Shown piece by piece: positions 7,924 to 17,048 of a stretch of DNA of 64,000 bases. Where the stretch lies: the NCBI RefSeq assembly GCF_001748145.1, contig NZ_BCQA01000001.1, positions 6,660,501-6,724,500 on the forward strand, in the 5' to 3' direction. This DNA is from Bosea sp. BIWAKO-01. GTDB lineage: Bacteria; Pseudomonadota; Alphaproteobacteria; Rhizobiales; Beijerinckiaceae. Made by a program: the position numbers and the translations under genes. The notes beneath the pieces were generated by a model that saw only the letters and a list, made by a program, of their open reading frames with translations, was not told the DNA's origin and made no database searches. Each line of letters starts with the position of its first letter. Positions within the stretch are counted from its first letter, which is position 1.

Positions 7924-10311
7924 TCAAGTGCTGGCCAGCATCTCGCTGATTTTCCGTCCGAGCTTTTCCAGGTCGAAGGGCTTCGTGATCATATCCATGC
8001 GGTCTGCCAGAAAGTCGGTCCGGTTGACCGCATTGGCCGCATAACCGGTGATGAAGAGCACCTTGAGATCCGGCATCTTGCCCTGCGCGATCTCGGCGAG
8101 CTGACGACCGTTCATTCCGGGAAGACCGACATCGGAGATCATCAGGTCGATATGCGGGTTCGCCCGCATGACGGCGAGCGCCATATCCGCGTTCACCGCT
8201 TCGAGCGTCGCATATCCCAGATCCTCGAGCACCTCGAGCACCAGCAGGCGCACGGCCGCATCGTCTTCGACGACCAGCACGGTCTGGCCCGCACCTTCCG
8301 GGATCGCGGCGAGATCGGCATCGCTTTCGCCGCCGATATCCGCCTGGCTTCGCGGGAGATAGAGGGTGATCGCCGTTCCCAGGCCGGGCTTGCTGCTGAT
8401 CGCGACAGTGCCGCCCGATTGCTGCGTGAAGCCGTAAACCATCGACAGGCCGAGGCCCGTGCCCTGACCAATCGGCTTGGTCGTGAAGAACGGATCGAAT
8501 GCCTTTTCAATCACGTCCGCGGCCATGCCGACACCGGTGTCGCGCACGGTGATCGCGACGAAATCCTGGCGCGCGTGAATGGCCAGCCCGGCGATTTCGC
8601 CGGGCGCAAGGGTCATGTTCCGCGTTTCGATCGTAAGCTGTCCGCCATCGGGCATCGCGTCGCGCGCATTGATGGCCAGGTTCAGGAGGGCGTTCTCCAG
8701 CTGGTTGCCATCCGTGACGGCCGTCCAGCAGTCGGCAGAGGGCTGGATCAGCAACCGGATCTGTTCGCCAAGGCTGCGGTCGAACAATTCCCGCATGCCG
8801 ATGATCAGGTCCCGCACATCCACCGGCTTGCGGTCCAGGGGCTGACGTCGGGAAAACGCGAGCAAACGATGCGTCAGGCTGGCTGCGCGCTGCGCCGAGA
8901 TCGTCGCCGCATCCATGAAGCGGTCGATGCCTTCAAGGCGACCCGAGGCCATCCGGCGCTTGATGATGTCGAGCGAGCCCATGATGCCCGTCAGCATATT
9001 GTTGAAATCGTGAGCGATGCCTCCCGTCAGCTGGCCGACGGCTTCCATCTTCTGGCTCTGGCGCAGCTGTGCCTCGGCCTCCCGAAGCGCCGAAGCCTGT
9101 TCCCTCTCGACCGTGACATGCCGGCCGTAGAGATAGACCGCGTCTTCTTCGCGTGTGGCCGTCCAGGAGATCCAGCGCAGCGAGCCGTCGACATGGGTCA
9201 AGCCGGTTTCGAAGGACGCACGGCCCGCCGCAAGCACGGAGGCGAGCTCCGCGCGAAACGCAGCGGAGCCGTCTTGCGATGCCAGATCGGCGATGGGCCT
9301 GCCGATCAGCGCGGCGCTATCATGCCCCAGCACGGCGGCCCAGGCCGGGTTAGCATCGGAGATGCGGCCGTGCAGGTCCGTCACCGCGAGCAGATCCTGC
9401 GAGTTCTGCCAGATCAGATCGCGATCCCGTGTCCGCTCGCGCACGCTCTCCGCGAGGTCCTCGTTCAGCTGCCTGAGCCGCTCTTCATTGAGCTTCGAAG
9501 CGGTGATGTCATAGGCCACGCCGATATAGCGCAGCCGGGGACCGGTCAGGTCCCTGACATACTCGCCGCGCCGGGTCAGCCAGCGCGAGGCGCCATTATC
9601 GGCTCTCGTGATGCGGAATTCGACAATCTTGTCCGGCTTCGGGGTCTCGGGAAGGATCGGCTCGATAATCGGGCGATCCTCCGCATGAACCAGCCGGTTG
9701 ACGGTGCTAATCGGCAGGACCCGCGTGGGATGGAGGCCAAGCAAGGCGCAGAACTCTTCCGAGACCGTCACGGTGCCATAGCCTTCGGCATGCTCGAATG
9801 TGCCGATCGCTCCCGCCGACTGCGCAATCCGGAGTTGTTCCTGCGTGCGCTTCTGATCGGTGATGTCGACGAGGCTGCCGACAAATCTGATCGGCACATC
9901 ATTGTCGTCGAAAATCGCCCGTCCCTTGGCGTGGACCCAGCGCATGCTGCCATCGGGCCGGATGAGACGGTACTCTTTCGAGAAAACTTCGGCGCCGGCA
10001 AGAATACCGGCAACCGCGAGCCGAATCCGCTTTTGATCGTCCGGGTGGATGTTCGCGAAAAAGCGACGGGCGGGAACCCCGTTGGCGAGTTCGACCGGAT
10101 CCTGTGAGAGAAATGCTGCAAAGCGCGCATCGCCCCGGAGCGTCTTCGCCGGAATTGCCCATTCCCACGCCCCGGTCGCCCCGGTCGCCTCCAGGGTCAG
10201 ATGAAGGCGCTGCTCGGCCGTTCGGATTTCGCCCTCCAGGCGGCTGAGCTCGCTTGCCAGCCGCTGTCGCTCGATCTCATCGGCCCCGATGCTCTCGCCC
10301 ATATCAGCCAC
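7924..10311 (-). CDS. PAS-containing hybrid sensor histidine kinase
   Basis: 795 residues, no membrane segments. Three PAS/PAC-type modules (about 35-155, 160-275, 295-405) precede a HisKA domain with His434 in [11 protein letters not shown], an HATPase domain ([11 protein letters not shown]-box, DTGVGM, GTGLGL), and a C-terminal receiver with acceptor Asp727 (MISDVGLPG). It should autophosphorylate in response to a soluble signal and pass phosphate to its own receiver. The start is a GTG that touches the cheC stop codon (TAGTG); an ATG three codons later is an alternative. It is the last gene of the chemosensory cluster, so it may share that pathway. Confidence 0.92.
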   Translation of the reverse strand: MADMGESIGADEIERQRLASELSRLEGEIRTAEQRLHLTLEATGATGAWEWAIPAKTLRGDARFAAFLSQDPVELANGVPARRFFANIHPDDQKRIRLAVAGILAGAEVFSKEYRLIRPDGSMRWVHAKGRAIFDDNDVPIRFVGSLVDITDQKRTQEQLRIAQSAGAIGTFEHAEGYGTVTVSEEFCALLGLHPTRVLPISTVNRLVHAEDRPIIEPILPETPKPDKIVEFRITRADNGASRWLTRRGEYVRDLTGPRLRYIGVAYDITASKLNEERLRQLNEDLAESVRERTRDRDLIWQNSQDLLAVTDLHGRISDANPAWAAVLGHDSAALIGRPIADLASQDGSAAFRAELASVLAAGRASFETGLTHVDGSLRWISWTATREEDAVYLYGRHVTVEREQASALREAEAQLRQSQKMEAVGQLTGGIAHDFNNMLTGIMGSLDIIKRRMASGRLEGIDRFMDAATISAQRAASLTHRLLAFSRRQPLDRKPVDVRDLIIGMRELFDRSLGEQIRLLIQPSADCWTAVTDGNQLENALLNLAINARDAMPDGGQLTIETRNMTLAPGEIAGLAIHARQDFVAITVRDTGVGMAADVIEKAFDPFFTTKPIGQGTGLGLSMVYGFTQQSGGTVAISSKPGLGTAITLYLPRSQADIGGESDADLAAIPEGAGQTVLVVEDDAAVRLLVLEVLEDLGYATLEAVNADMALAVMRANPHIDLMISDVGLPGMNGRQLAEIAQGKMPDLKVLFITGYAANAVNRTDFLADRMDMITKPFDLEKLGRKISEMLAST

Positions 10312-10949
10312 TAGCCCACATCTTCCGTCACACGCGCGATGAAATCGCCAATCAGAACCTTGAGCGCGGCCATCGACGGTAAATCCATCAACATCGCCAA
10401 GTATCCGCGAATATCGCGCTCATGCACCGAAAAATTGATGTAAAGAAACAGCACCAGCGCGTCCTTGTCGGAACGCTCGCTACTCTCGAACAGCTGGACA
10501 CCAGTCCCTCTGATGACTTCGGGCAGCGACATCTTGAGGGAGCGCCGCAACATGTTGGCCATGGTGCCAAGGCAATTATTGAGAATGACGTTGCCGGTCT
10601 CGCTCAGCGCTTCGCCCTCCATTTCAGCGAGGTGATCGGCCCCGACATCGTCTCCGACCACGGCCCGGACGAGCTCGAGACTTTTCGTCTCCGGGAAAAT
10701 CAGGAGCGCCCGCCCTGAGAACGCACCCTCGAATTGCTGCCTAACGGCCACGAGCTCTTCGCTCTCGCGCTGGCCGATCAGCGCTGCGGCTGCCGCCTGC
10801 GTGACGATCTCGACCGCGGGCACCGAGAGCAGGACCTGCCGGCCGACCATCTTGCGCAGACTCGACGCGGCTCGGCTGACGCCGATATTGACCACTTCGG
10901 TCAATGCGTCGCGCTCCAGCTCGTCGAGCGAAATGTCGTCCTTGCTCAT
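10311..10949 (-). CDS. cheC: CheC-family CheY-P phosphatase
   Basis: 212 residues with both CheC signature helices: ALTEVVNIGVSRAASSL near 15-31 and ALSETGNVILNNCLGTM near the middle. Each has the Glu and Asn pair needed to hydrolyse CheY phosphate. CheC proteins terminate the signal in chemosensory systems that lack CheZ. Start overlaps the cheY stop by ATGA (10946-10949), and the stop overlaps the kinase start, so all three are coupled. Confidence 0.9.
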   Translation of the reverse strand: MSKDDISLDELERDALTEVVNIGVSRAASSLRKMVGRQVLLSVPAVEIVTQAAAAALIGQRESEELVAVRQQFEGAFSGRALLIFPETKSLELVRAVVGDDVGADHLAEMEGEALSETGNVILNNCLGTMANMLRRSLKMSLPEVIRGTGVQLFESSERSDKDALVLFLYINFSVHERDIRGYLAMLMDLPSMAALKVLIGDFIARVTEDVG

Positions 10950-11329
10950 TCGCGCGCCTGCTTCAGTCGCAAGGCCGCGCCCGAGAGGAAGCCCGACATG
11001 CCGTCCTCCGTCACTGGCTTGGTGACGAAAGTGGCGTTGACCGCGCGGGCGCGGGCAATGACCTCATCCTGGATATTGGCCGTGATGATCGCGATCGGCA
11101 TGGTCGGATGGGCCTCCCGCAACGATGCCGCCAGTTCCAAGCCGTCCTGCCCGGGCATGTTGAAGTCGAGCACCGCCACGTCGACCTTCTGCTCGGTGAC
11201 GAGCTTCAGCGCCTCCTCGGCATTGCCTGCCTCGAGGCGCTTCCACTCAGGCTGAAGCGCCGCAATCGTCTTGCCGGCGACGATGCGTGCAAGCTTGCTA
11301 TCGTCGACAACCATAATCGTTACCGTCAT
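10946..11329 (-). CDS. cheY: CheY-like single-domain response regulator
   Basis: 127 residues, one receiver domain. VVDDSKLAR gives the acidic pair, VLDFNMPGQDG the phospho-acceptor Asp, AIITAN the Thr, and FVTKPV the conserved Lys. No output domain. Its place between the CheA/STAS genes and cheC makes it the likely output messenger of the cluster, dephosphorylated by the adjacent CheC. Confidence 0.92.
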   Translation of the reverse strand: MTVTIMVVDDSKLARIVAGKTIAALQPEWKRLEAGNAEEALKLVTEQKVDVAVLDFNMPGQDGLELAASLREAHPTMPIAIITANIQDEVIARARAVNATFVTKPVTEDGMSGFLSGAALRLKQARE

Positions 11330-11426
11330 CTCTGCTTTCCGTTCATAAGCCGTGTTCGGCAGGTTTGTTCCTTGGTCCCATGCGAATGTTCCAACCGTTC
11401 TGCAAGTCTGCGTCCCGGCGGCACCC

Positions 11427-11531
11427 CAAGTCTTGCGCCGACAGCTCTGGTCCCGCCAGGTCTTGCCCCGCCAGGTCTTGTACAGCGAGGTCGTGCCCCA
11501 CGAGGTCTTGCCCTGCTAGGTCTTGTCCTGC
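11427..11531. repeat. 15-bp tandem repeat (minisatellite), seven units
   Basis: Seven 15-base units run without interruption from 11427. The consensus is YAGGTCTTGCCCYGC; the first two and the fourth (CAGGTCTTGTACAGC) are most diverged. The last unit covers the stop codon and final codons of the STAS gene, so unit number can change the end of that protein. The rest fills the gap before cheY. A coding reading on the minus strand (Arg/Pro/Gly repeats) has no support. Confidence 0.85.
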
Positions 11532-11758
11532 CTGATGAACGGCAGGATGAATCTCGCGGAAAAATCATTCGGCGCTTCTCCTTCGATGACGGGACGGGTG
11601 GCCATGAGCACCTGCCAGAGTGCGGTGTGGATCTGACCCGCTGACAGGACGACGGTGTCGCCCGGGTTTTCCGTTACCGCGCGAAGCAGCGTTTCCGCTT
11701 CCTCGACCCCGCAGCGGCCACGGAGCCAGATGCGCCCGCCTTCGGTTTCCACGCTCAT
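11516..11758 (-). CDS. STAS-like domain protein
   Basis: 80 residues. The pattern (short strands, VVLSAGQIHTALWQVLMA helix, then an extended end) fits a small STAS or anti-anti-sigma-like fold of the kind that sits beside cheA in several soluble chemosensory clusters. A Ser in VLSAG occupies the usual phosphorylation loop, but I am not sure it is equivalent. The GTG/ATG start overlaps the cheA stop by four bases. The last codons lie in the 15-bp repeat. Confidence 0.68.
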   Translation of the reverse strand: MSVETEGGRIWLRGRCGVEEAETLLRAVTENPGDTVVLSAGQIHTALWQVLMATRPVIEGEAPNDFSARFILPFIRQDKT

Positions 11759-13692
11759 GCTGCCAAAGCCTCGGGGTCGAGCACCATGACGACCCTGCCG
11801 TCGCCCAGGACTGTCGTGCCGGCGATGCCCGGAACGACCTTCATCAGCCCGACCGGCGGCCTCAGCACCGTCTCGAAGCGCTCGCCCACGCGGTCGACCA
11901 CCAAGCCGATGGCCAAGAACGCGAATTCGACGATGAGCACAAGCTCGTCGGGTCGCTGCGGCGCCGGGCGGCCGACGACATCGCCGAGCCGCAGGACGGG
12001 GATCGTGCGATTGCGATGCACGAACGCCTCGCCCGACCGAACGGTCACTATCGCGCTCGACGGCACGCGTGCCGTCTCCGCGACCACATCCATCGGGATG
12101 CCGTATTGTTCGCCGGCCACATCCACGATGATGACGCGCGTCAATGCGAACTGCGTCGGCAGGATCAGGGTTGCCGTGGTTCCGCGGCCCGGCTCGCTGC
12201 TGAGACGGACCGTCCCGTTGAGGCGACGCACGGTGGCACGGACGGCATCCATCCCGATGCCACGCCCCGAAATCTCCGTCACCGCTGATGCCGTCGAGAA
12301 ACCCGGCCTAAAAAGCAGTTCCAGGATCTGCTCCGACGAGAGTTGCCCAGCCTCTTCGCGATCGACGAGGCCGCGCGCCACGGCCGTGGCAAGCACGAGG
12401 TCGGGGTCGATCCCCCTCCCGTCATCCGCGATCCGAAGTTCGAGATGGTAGCCCGTCTGCCGGGCAGAGACCGAAATGCGACCACGAAGCGGTTTTCCAG
12501 CCGTGCTCCGGGCGTCCGGTTCCTCGATGCCATGGTCGACGGCATTGCGGATGAGATGAAGCAGCGGGTCGTAGAGACCATCGACGATCCCCTTGTCGGC
12601 TTCCGTCTCGCCGCCGCTGACATCGATCTCCAGCGGCTTGCCGGTTTGGCCCGAGATCTCCCGGACGAGCCGTGGCAGGCGCCTCAGCGTCTCGCCGACC
12701 GGCACCATGCGGATCCCGTTGGCGGCACGCTGGAGCTGCCCGACGAGACGGTCGAACCCCTGCTGGGCTCCAGCCAGGCTGCGCGCCAGGGCCATGCCGC
12801 CATCGATCGCCTGCGCCTGCGACACTAGAGCCGACATGCCGTTCTTGGCGGTGATCAATTCGCCGACGATCGCCATGATGCCGTCGATACGCTCTGCCTC
12901 GACCCGCACTGTCCGTGCGATCTGCTGGCCGGAAGAAACCTCCTGGCGCGAAGTGGGAGACGGACCCGGCTGCGCGACGATCGCGACCTGATCGGGGATG
13001 AGCCGGAAGATCGCCTCGATCTCGGACCGGCTTGCCTCCGACACCGCCTCGAACACGAGATTCGAACGGAAAGGGTCGAACGCATCGGCATCGGGCCATG
13101 GTTCCCGCGCCGACAGCCGGGCAAATCTGACGCCCGGCACCGCCGCCATCAATGCGGCGGGATCGTCGCCATTGAAAAAACAGTCCGGGCTCGGCGAATA
13201 GCGCAGCGCGACGAGGCCGCTCTTGCCGGAGCCTGCATCCAACGCAAAAAGATCGCGGGCCCATTGCGGGGACGATCCCGGCAGGACCGAAAGCGGCGCG
13301 CTCGCAGGCGCAGCGCCGCCCTGCGCGACGGACTGCGCAAGTGCGACCGCCTCACCGGTAGCGCCTGCATGCAGGGTGCCGGAGAGGTCCAGGTTCATGA
13401 CGCATTGATCGATCCATTCGATGATCGTCACAAGCGGATCGAGACGGTCCGGATCGAGCTCCGTGCCCTCGTGCATCGCTCGGCCCAGGATATCCTCGGC
13501 GGAATGCAGTACGGACTGCATGGGAGCGAGATCGAACAGGCCGACCGATCCTTTCAGCGTATGCACAGCCCGGAATGCGCTCTCGAGCCGCGCACGGTCG
13601 CCGGGCTCGCGTTCGATCGCCAGCAGATCTTCAGCCGCCTGCTGCGTCAGCTCGCGCGCCTCGATCACGAATTGGGCCAGCAGTTCGTCCAC
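11755..13692 (-). CDS. cheA: Chemotaxis-type histidine kinase CheA
   Basis: 645 residues. Domains: HPt with phospho-acceptor His44 (AVHTLKGSVG), a linker with no recognisable P2, a dimerisation helix pair (GIMAIVGELITAKNGM), a CheA-type HATPase domain (HLIRNAVDHGIE, DDGRGID, GRGIGMD, GRGTT) and a C-terminal CheW-like domain. Start is a GTG directly after the cheR stop (TAGGTG). CheA passes phosphate from its HPt to CheY and CheB; lack of P2 suggests direct docking of the receivers on other domains. Confidence 0.96.
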   Translation of the reverse strand: MDELLAQFVIEARELTQQAAEDLLAIEREPGDRARLESAFRAVHTLKGSVGLFDLAPMQSVLHSAEDILGRAMHEGTELDPDRLDPLVTIIEWIDQCVMNLDLSGTLHAGATGEAVALAQSVAQGGAAPASAPLSVLPGSSPQWARDLFALDAGSGKSGLVALRYSPSPDCFFNGDDPAALMAAVPGVRFARLSAREPWPDADAFDPFRSNLVFEAVSEASRSEIEAIFRLIPDQVAIVAQPGPSPTSRQEVSSGQQIARTVRVEAERIDGIMAIVGELITAKNGMSALVSQAQAIDGGMALARSLAGAQQGFDRLVGQLQRAANGIRMVPVGETLRRLPRLVREISGQTGKPLEIDVSGGETEADKGIVDGLYDPLLHLIRNAVDHGIEEPDARSTAGKPLRGRISVSARQTGYHLELRIADDGRGIDPDLVLATAVARGLVDREEAGQLSSEQILELLFRPGFSTASAVTEISGRGIGMDAVRATVRRLNGTVRLSSEPGRGTTATLILPTQFALTRVIIVDVAGEQYGIPMDVVAETARVPSSAIVTVRSGEAFVHRNRTIPVLRLGDVVGRPAPQRPDELVLIVEFAFLAIGLVVDRVGERFETVLRPPVGLMKVVPGIAGTTVLGDGRVVMVLDPEALAA

Positions 13693-14526
13693 CTAGCTAC
13701 CCCGCATCCGCCGGTAGACGATTGCGTCCTCGAACCGGGCCACCTCGAACCGGTCGGAGATCCGGCTCATGGATTCCGTATGTCCAAGGCAAATGTACCC
13801 GCCCGGCAGCAACGCGTCATAAAGATTCTCGACCGTGCGGCGCCGCGACTCGTCGTCGAAATAGATCAGGACGTTTCGGCAGAAGACGATGTCGAAGCGC
13901 CCCTTGGCGGCGACGCTGTCGCGATCGACCAGGTTCACGGTGCTGAAGCTCACCGATTCCTGGAGATCGGGGATCAGCCGCCAGCGCTCCTCGCCGAGAT
14001 CCTCGAAATACCGATGGCGCAGATCGCGGGAAAGGCGCGATACCGAACGCTTGCCGTATTCGGCGAAGACGGCGTCGCGCAGGACGAGGCTGTCGATATC
14101 CGAGCCGACGATCTCGACATGATAGGCATCGACCAGCGCCCAGTTCTCGAGCAGCCAGATCGCGATCGAGTAAGGTTCCTCGCCGGTCGAGCACGGCACC
14201 GACCAGATCCGGATGCGGTCGCCCGGCCGCTTTTCAGCCATCCTGTCGGGCAACAGCGACCGGCTCAGACAGCGCAGCTGATGCTCCTCGCGATAGAAAT
14301 AGGTCTCGTTGACGGTGAAGCTGTTGATCAGGTGCTCGGCCTCGGTGGCACTGCCGAGCAGGAACTCGAAATAGCGGGCGAACGAGGGCGAGTTCGTTGC
14401 GGCGACACGTTCGGCGACGCGGCGATCGATATAGTAGCGCTTGGCCTCGCCAAACAGCATGCCCGTGCGCCGGTACAGGAACTCGCAGAGGCGCACCAGG
14501 TCGCCGGCCGAGAGATAATGCGGCAT
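13693..14526 (-). CDS. cheR: Chemoreceptor methyltransferase CheR
   Basis: 277 residues from ATG at 14524-14526, five bases after the cheB stop. The N-terminal helical domain is followed by the SAM-binding domain: NETYFYRE, PCSTGEEPYS and FCRNVLIYFD are all intact. CheR methylates Glu side chains on receptors, here presumably the soluble receptor at 17049. A longer open frame extends upstream but lies inside cheB. Confidence 0.95.
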   Translation of the reverse strand: MPHYLSAGDLVRLCEFLYRRTGMLFGEAKRYYIDRRVAERVAATNSPSFARYFEFLLGSATEAEHLINSFTVNETYFYREEHQLRCLSRSLLPDRMAEKRPGDRIRIWSVPCSTGEEPYSIAIWLLENWALVDAYHVEIVGSDIDSLVLRDAVFAEYGKRSVSRLSRDLRHRYFEDLGEERWRLIPDLQESVSFSTVNLVDRDSVAAKGRFDIVFCRNVLIYFDDESRRRTVENLYDALLPGGYICLGHTESMSRISDRFEVARFEDAIVYRRMRGS

Positions 14527-14531
14527 CTCCT

Positions 14532-15620
14532 TCAATGCCACGGGCTGATATCCTTCAGCCGCTGTCCGATCTCCGGCAGCGGCACGACATCCGTCGCACC
14601 GCCGAGGCCGACGAGTTCGCCCGGCATCCCCCACACGACCGCGGTGCTCTCGGCTTCGGCGATGGTATGGCCCCCCGCGGCTCGCAGGGCGGTCATCGCG
14701 GCCGCGCCATCATTGCCCATGCCGGTCATCAGCAGCCCAATGAGGTTTTCGGCCGGGACATGGTCCAGCGCCGTGCGGACAAGGCGGTCGACGCTCGGAT
14801 GCCAGCGATGGCCCGGGTCGGATGGGGCCGGGAGCGCCACGAGTTCGCCGCCACGCCGGCTGATCACGAGGTCGGCATCGCCCTTGCCGATATAGACCGT
14901 TCCCGCGGCGATCACCGTCGGCCGGGTCACTTCCGTAACGTCGAGAGCGCAAAGCCTGTCCAAACGCCGCGACAGCGGACCGGTGAAAGAGGCCGGCATG
15001 TGCTGCGCGATCAGGACCGGCCAGCCGAAATCGTGGGGCAGCGTCGAGAGAACGGCATCCAGAGCAGGCGGCCCTCCGGTGGAGACGCCGACGAGGACGA
15101 GGCTGTCCGCCGGACGCCCGGCCGGCGCGAGCGGCGTCGCCTTTCGCCGGCGCGATGGCTGCGGGCGCGGCGGTTGCGAGCCGGCGCGAAACTTCAGCCG
15201 CTCGGCAAGGCGCCGGCTTCGCCTGATCGTCGTCGCTGCCGCCGCCCGGACGCGCTCGACGATGAGGGGCGCCAATTCCTCCGCATGCAGCGAGATCGTG
15301 CCCTGGGGCTTCACGATGAAATCGACGGCGCCCATGTCCAGTGCCCGCAAGGTCGCTTCGGCGCCGCGCTGCGTCAGCCCGGAGACCATCACGACCGGAC
15401 AGGGATGCTCGACCATGATGCGATCGAGACATTCGAGCCCGCCCAGATTCGGCATCTCGACATCAAGCGTTACGACATGCGGGCGAAAGCGCCCGATCAG
15501 GTCGAGAGCCTCGAGACCGTCCTTGGCGGACGCGACCTCGAAATCCGCCTCGGCCTCGAAAATCCTGCCGAGGAAGCGCCGCATCAGCGCTGAATCATCC
15601 ACCACCAGGACGCGTATCAC
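14532..15620 (-). CDS. cheB: Chemoreceptor glutamate methylesterase CheB
   Basis: 362 residues. The receiver has VVDDSALMRR and acceptor Asp in TLDVEMPNLGG. The esterase triad is present: Ser in GVSTGGPPAL, His in AQHMPASFTG, Asp in TGMGNDGA. The start GTG at 15618-15620 overlaps the stop of the CheW gene (GTGA), which decides it over longer frames. It opposes CheR in receptor adaptation and is activated by CheA. Confidence 0.95.
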   Translation of the reverse strand: MIRVLVVDDSALMRRFLGRIFEAEADFEVASAKDGLEALDLIGRFRPHVVTLDVEMPNLGGLECLDRIMVEHPCPVVMVSGLTQRGAEATLRALDMGAVDFIVKPQGTISLHAEELAPLIVERVRAAAATTIRRSRRLAERLKFRAGSQPPRPQPSRRRKATPLAPAGRPADSLVLVGVSTGGPPALDAVLSTLPHDFGWPVLIAQHMPASFTGPLSRRLDRLCALDVTEVTRPTVIAAGTVYIGKGDADLVISRRGGELVALPAPSDPGHRWHPSVDRLVRTALDHVPAENLIGLLMTGMGNDGAAAMTALRAAGGHTIAEAESTAVVWGMPGELVGLGGATDVVPLPEIGQRLKDISPWH

Positions 15621-17044
15621 GACGTGGACGCCGCCCCGGCATCCGGTTTGAAACGGGCGAGAAGATCGCGCTCCGCCTTCTGCAGGAGCTCGTCGGGATT
15701 GATCAGCAGGATCATCGCACCATCTGCTCCGCGCGCCGCAACCCGATCGAAGGTCTGGGCATTGTCCCCGGGCAAGAGCGGCGCCGGCGCGATCGCCTCG
15801 TCCGGCACGGCGATGATCTCGGAGACCTGGTCGACGATGAAGCCGGCCTGGATGGGTCCGATGGTGAGGACGATGACCCGCGATTTCCGGCGCGGCGCCC
15901 CAGTGGCCGCATTGAAGCGCAGGCGCTGGTCGATGACCGGCAAGGCCTTGCCACGAAGATTGATGACGCCCGCGATAAAGGCCGGCGCGTTGGGTATATG
16001 CGCGATCGCATCGGGCAGCTGGACGATCTCGGCGACCGCTTCGAGCGGCAGTCCGAAGACGTCGTCGCCGATGCTGAAGATGATGAACCTCTGCGCGGCA
16101 GCTGCGGGGCGATGCATCGCGACGTCCGTTCCAGTCTGACTTTGCTCTGAGATCGTCTCGCCGATCGCGCGATTGCGAAACAGGCGTGCCGGCGAAAGGA
16201 TGGAGATCAGCGCATTCCCGCCGCCCGAGCGCGCAATCGCATCGATCTCGGCATCGCCCTCGCCGCGCTGGAGAATGCCCGGCACAGGTTCGATCAGCGC
16301 TTCCGCGACGCGTGTGACGCCGATCATCTCGTCGACGACAAGCCCGACGCGCGCCGGTCCGAGCCGCGTCACCACGATGTGATGGCGCGTTGCCGGGATG
16401 TCGCGCAAGCAAAGAAGCCTCGCGATCGAGATCAGCGGCAGGACCTCGTCCCCGCGCAGGCGAAGCATGCCCAGCACGGCAGCCTCGCTTCGCGGCCACC
16501 CCGTCACCTCGGCCGGCAGCGGCGCAACCTCGGCGACGACATCGAGCGGCAAAGCGAAAGCCTGACCCGAGACCGTGAATGCCAGCAATGAGCGCTCGTC
16601 GGCCGCTTCGGCCGATTGCCCTTTTGCCCGTACCGAACTCACGGCGATCTTCGGCCGGGCCGGCGCCGCGCTGGCGATGAAGCTGCCGGCGAGGAGCTTC
16701 GCGATATCGAGCGTCCTGGCCGCCGCGCCATCGGCCGCCGTCAGCGGCAGGATCTCGTCGATCAGGAGTGCGACGGGGTGCTGGTCGTCATAGACGATGA
16801 TCTTTGCCTCGTTCGAGGCTGCCGTCTCCCTCGCATCGATGAGCGTGGAAACGCGGATTGCGGGAACCGCCGCCCCGCGAAAGTTCATCAAGCCGGCCAG
16901 CGCAGGCGGAGCGTTCGGAACGCGCGTGATCATCGGCCGGCGGCCAACCTCCAGCACGCGCTCGGCCGGGATGACATAAGCCTGGCCGGAGACCAGGAAC
17001 GACACTTGCCGCTGGGCCTCGCGGGGCTTGCGAGCCTTTGCCAC
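15617..17044 (-). CDS. cheW: Multi-domain CheW scaffold protein (three CheW domains)
   Basis: 475 residues from a GTG at 17042-17044, four bases after the receptor stop. Three CheW-like folds follow each other: VSFLVSGQAYVIPAERVLEV, LLAFTVSGQAFALPLDVVAEV and FIIFSIGDDVFGLPLEAVAEI are the equivalent first strands, near residues 15, 165 and 325. Each is followed by the LaGlmNfRG-type turn (LAGLMNFRG, LGMLRLRGD, IAGVINLRG). Standard CheW has one domain of about 150 residues. A triple scaffold could link several receptor and kinase units. Confidence 0.92.
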   Translation of the reverse strand: MAKARKPREAQRQVSFLVSGQAYVIPAERVLEVGRRPMITRVPNAPPALAGLMNFRGAAVPAIRVSTLIDARETAASNEAKIIVYDDQHPVALLIDEILPLTAADGAAARTLDIAKLLAGSFIASAAPARPKIAVSSVRAKGQSAEAADERSLLAFTVSGQAFALPLDVVAEVAPLPAEVTGWPRSEAAVLGMLRLRGDEVLPLISIARLLCLRDIPATRHHIVVTRLGPARVGLVVDEMIGVTRVAEALIEPVPGILQRGEGDAEIDAIARSGGGNALISILSPARLFRNRAIGETISEQSQTGTDVAMHRPAAAAQRFIIFSIGDDVFGLPLEAVAEIVQLPDAIAHIPNAPAFIAGVINLRGKALPVIDQRLRFNAATGAPRRKSRVIVLTIGPIQAGFIVDQVSEIIAVPDEAIAPAPLLPGDNAQTFDRVAARGADGAMILLINPDELLQKAERDLLARFKPDAGAASTS

Positions 17045-17048
17045 CGGC

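Noticed and set aside
8152..10107. Plus-strand open frame of 651 codons
   Set aside because: Shadow of the hybrid kinase, whose motifs are unmistakable on the other strand.
11427..11531. CRISPR array
   Set aside because: Units are contiguous 15-mers with no spacers, and no cas genes are present.
11326..11568. Coding reading through the 15-bp repeats
   Set aside because: Product is a simple Arg/Pro/Gly repeat and overlaps cheY and STAS; better explained as a minisatellite.
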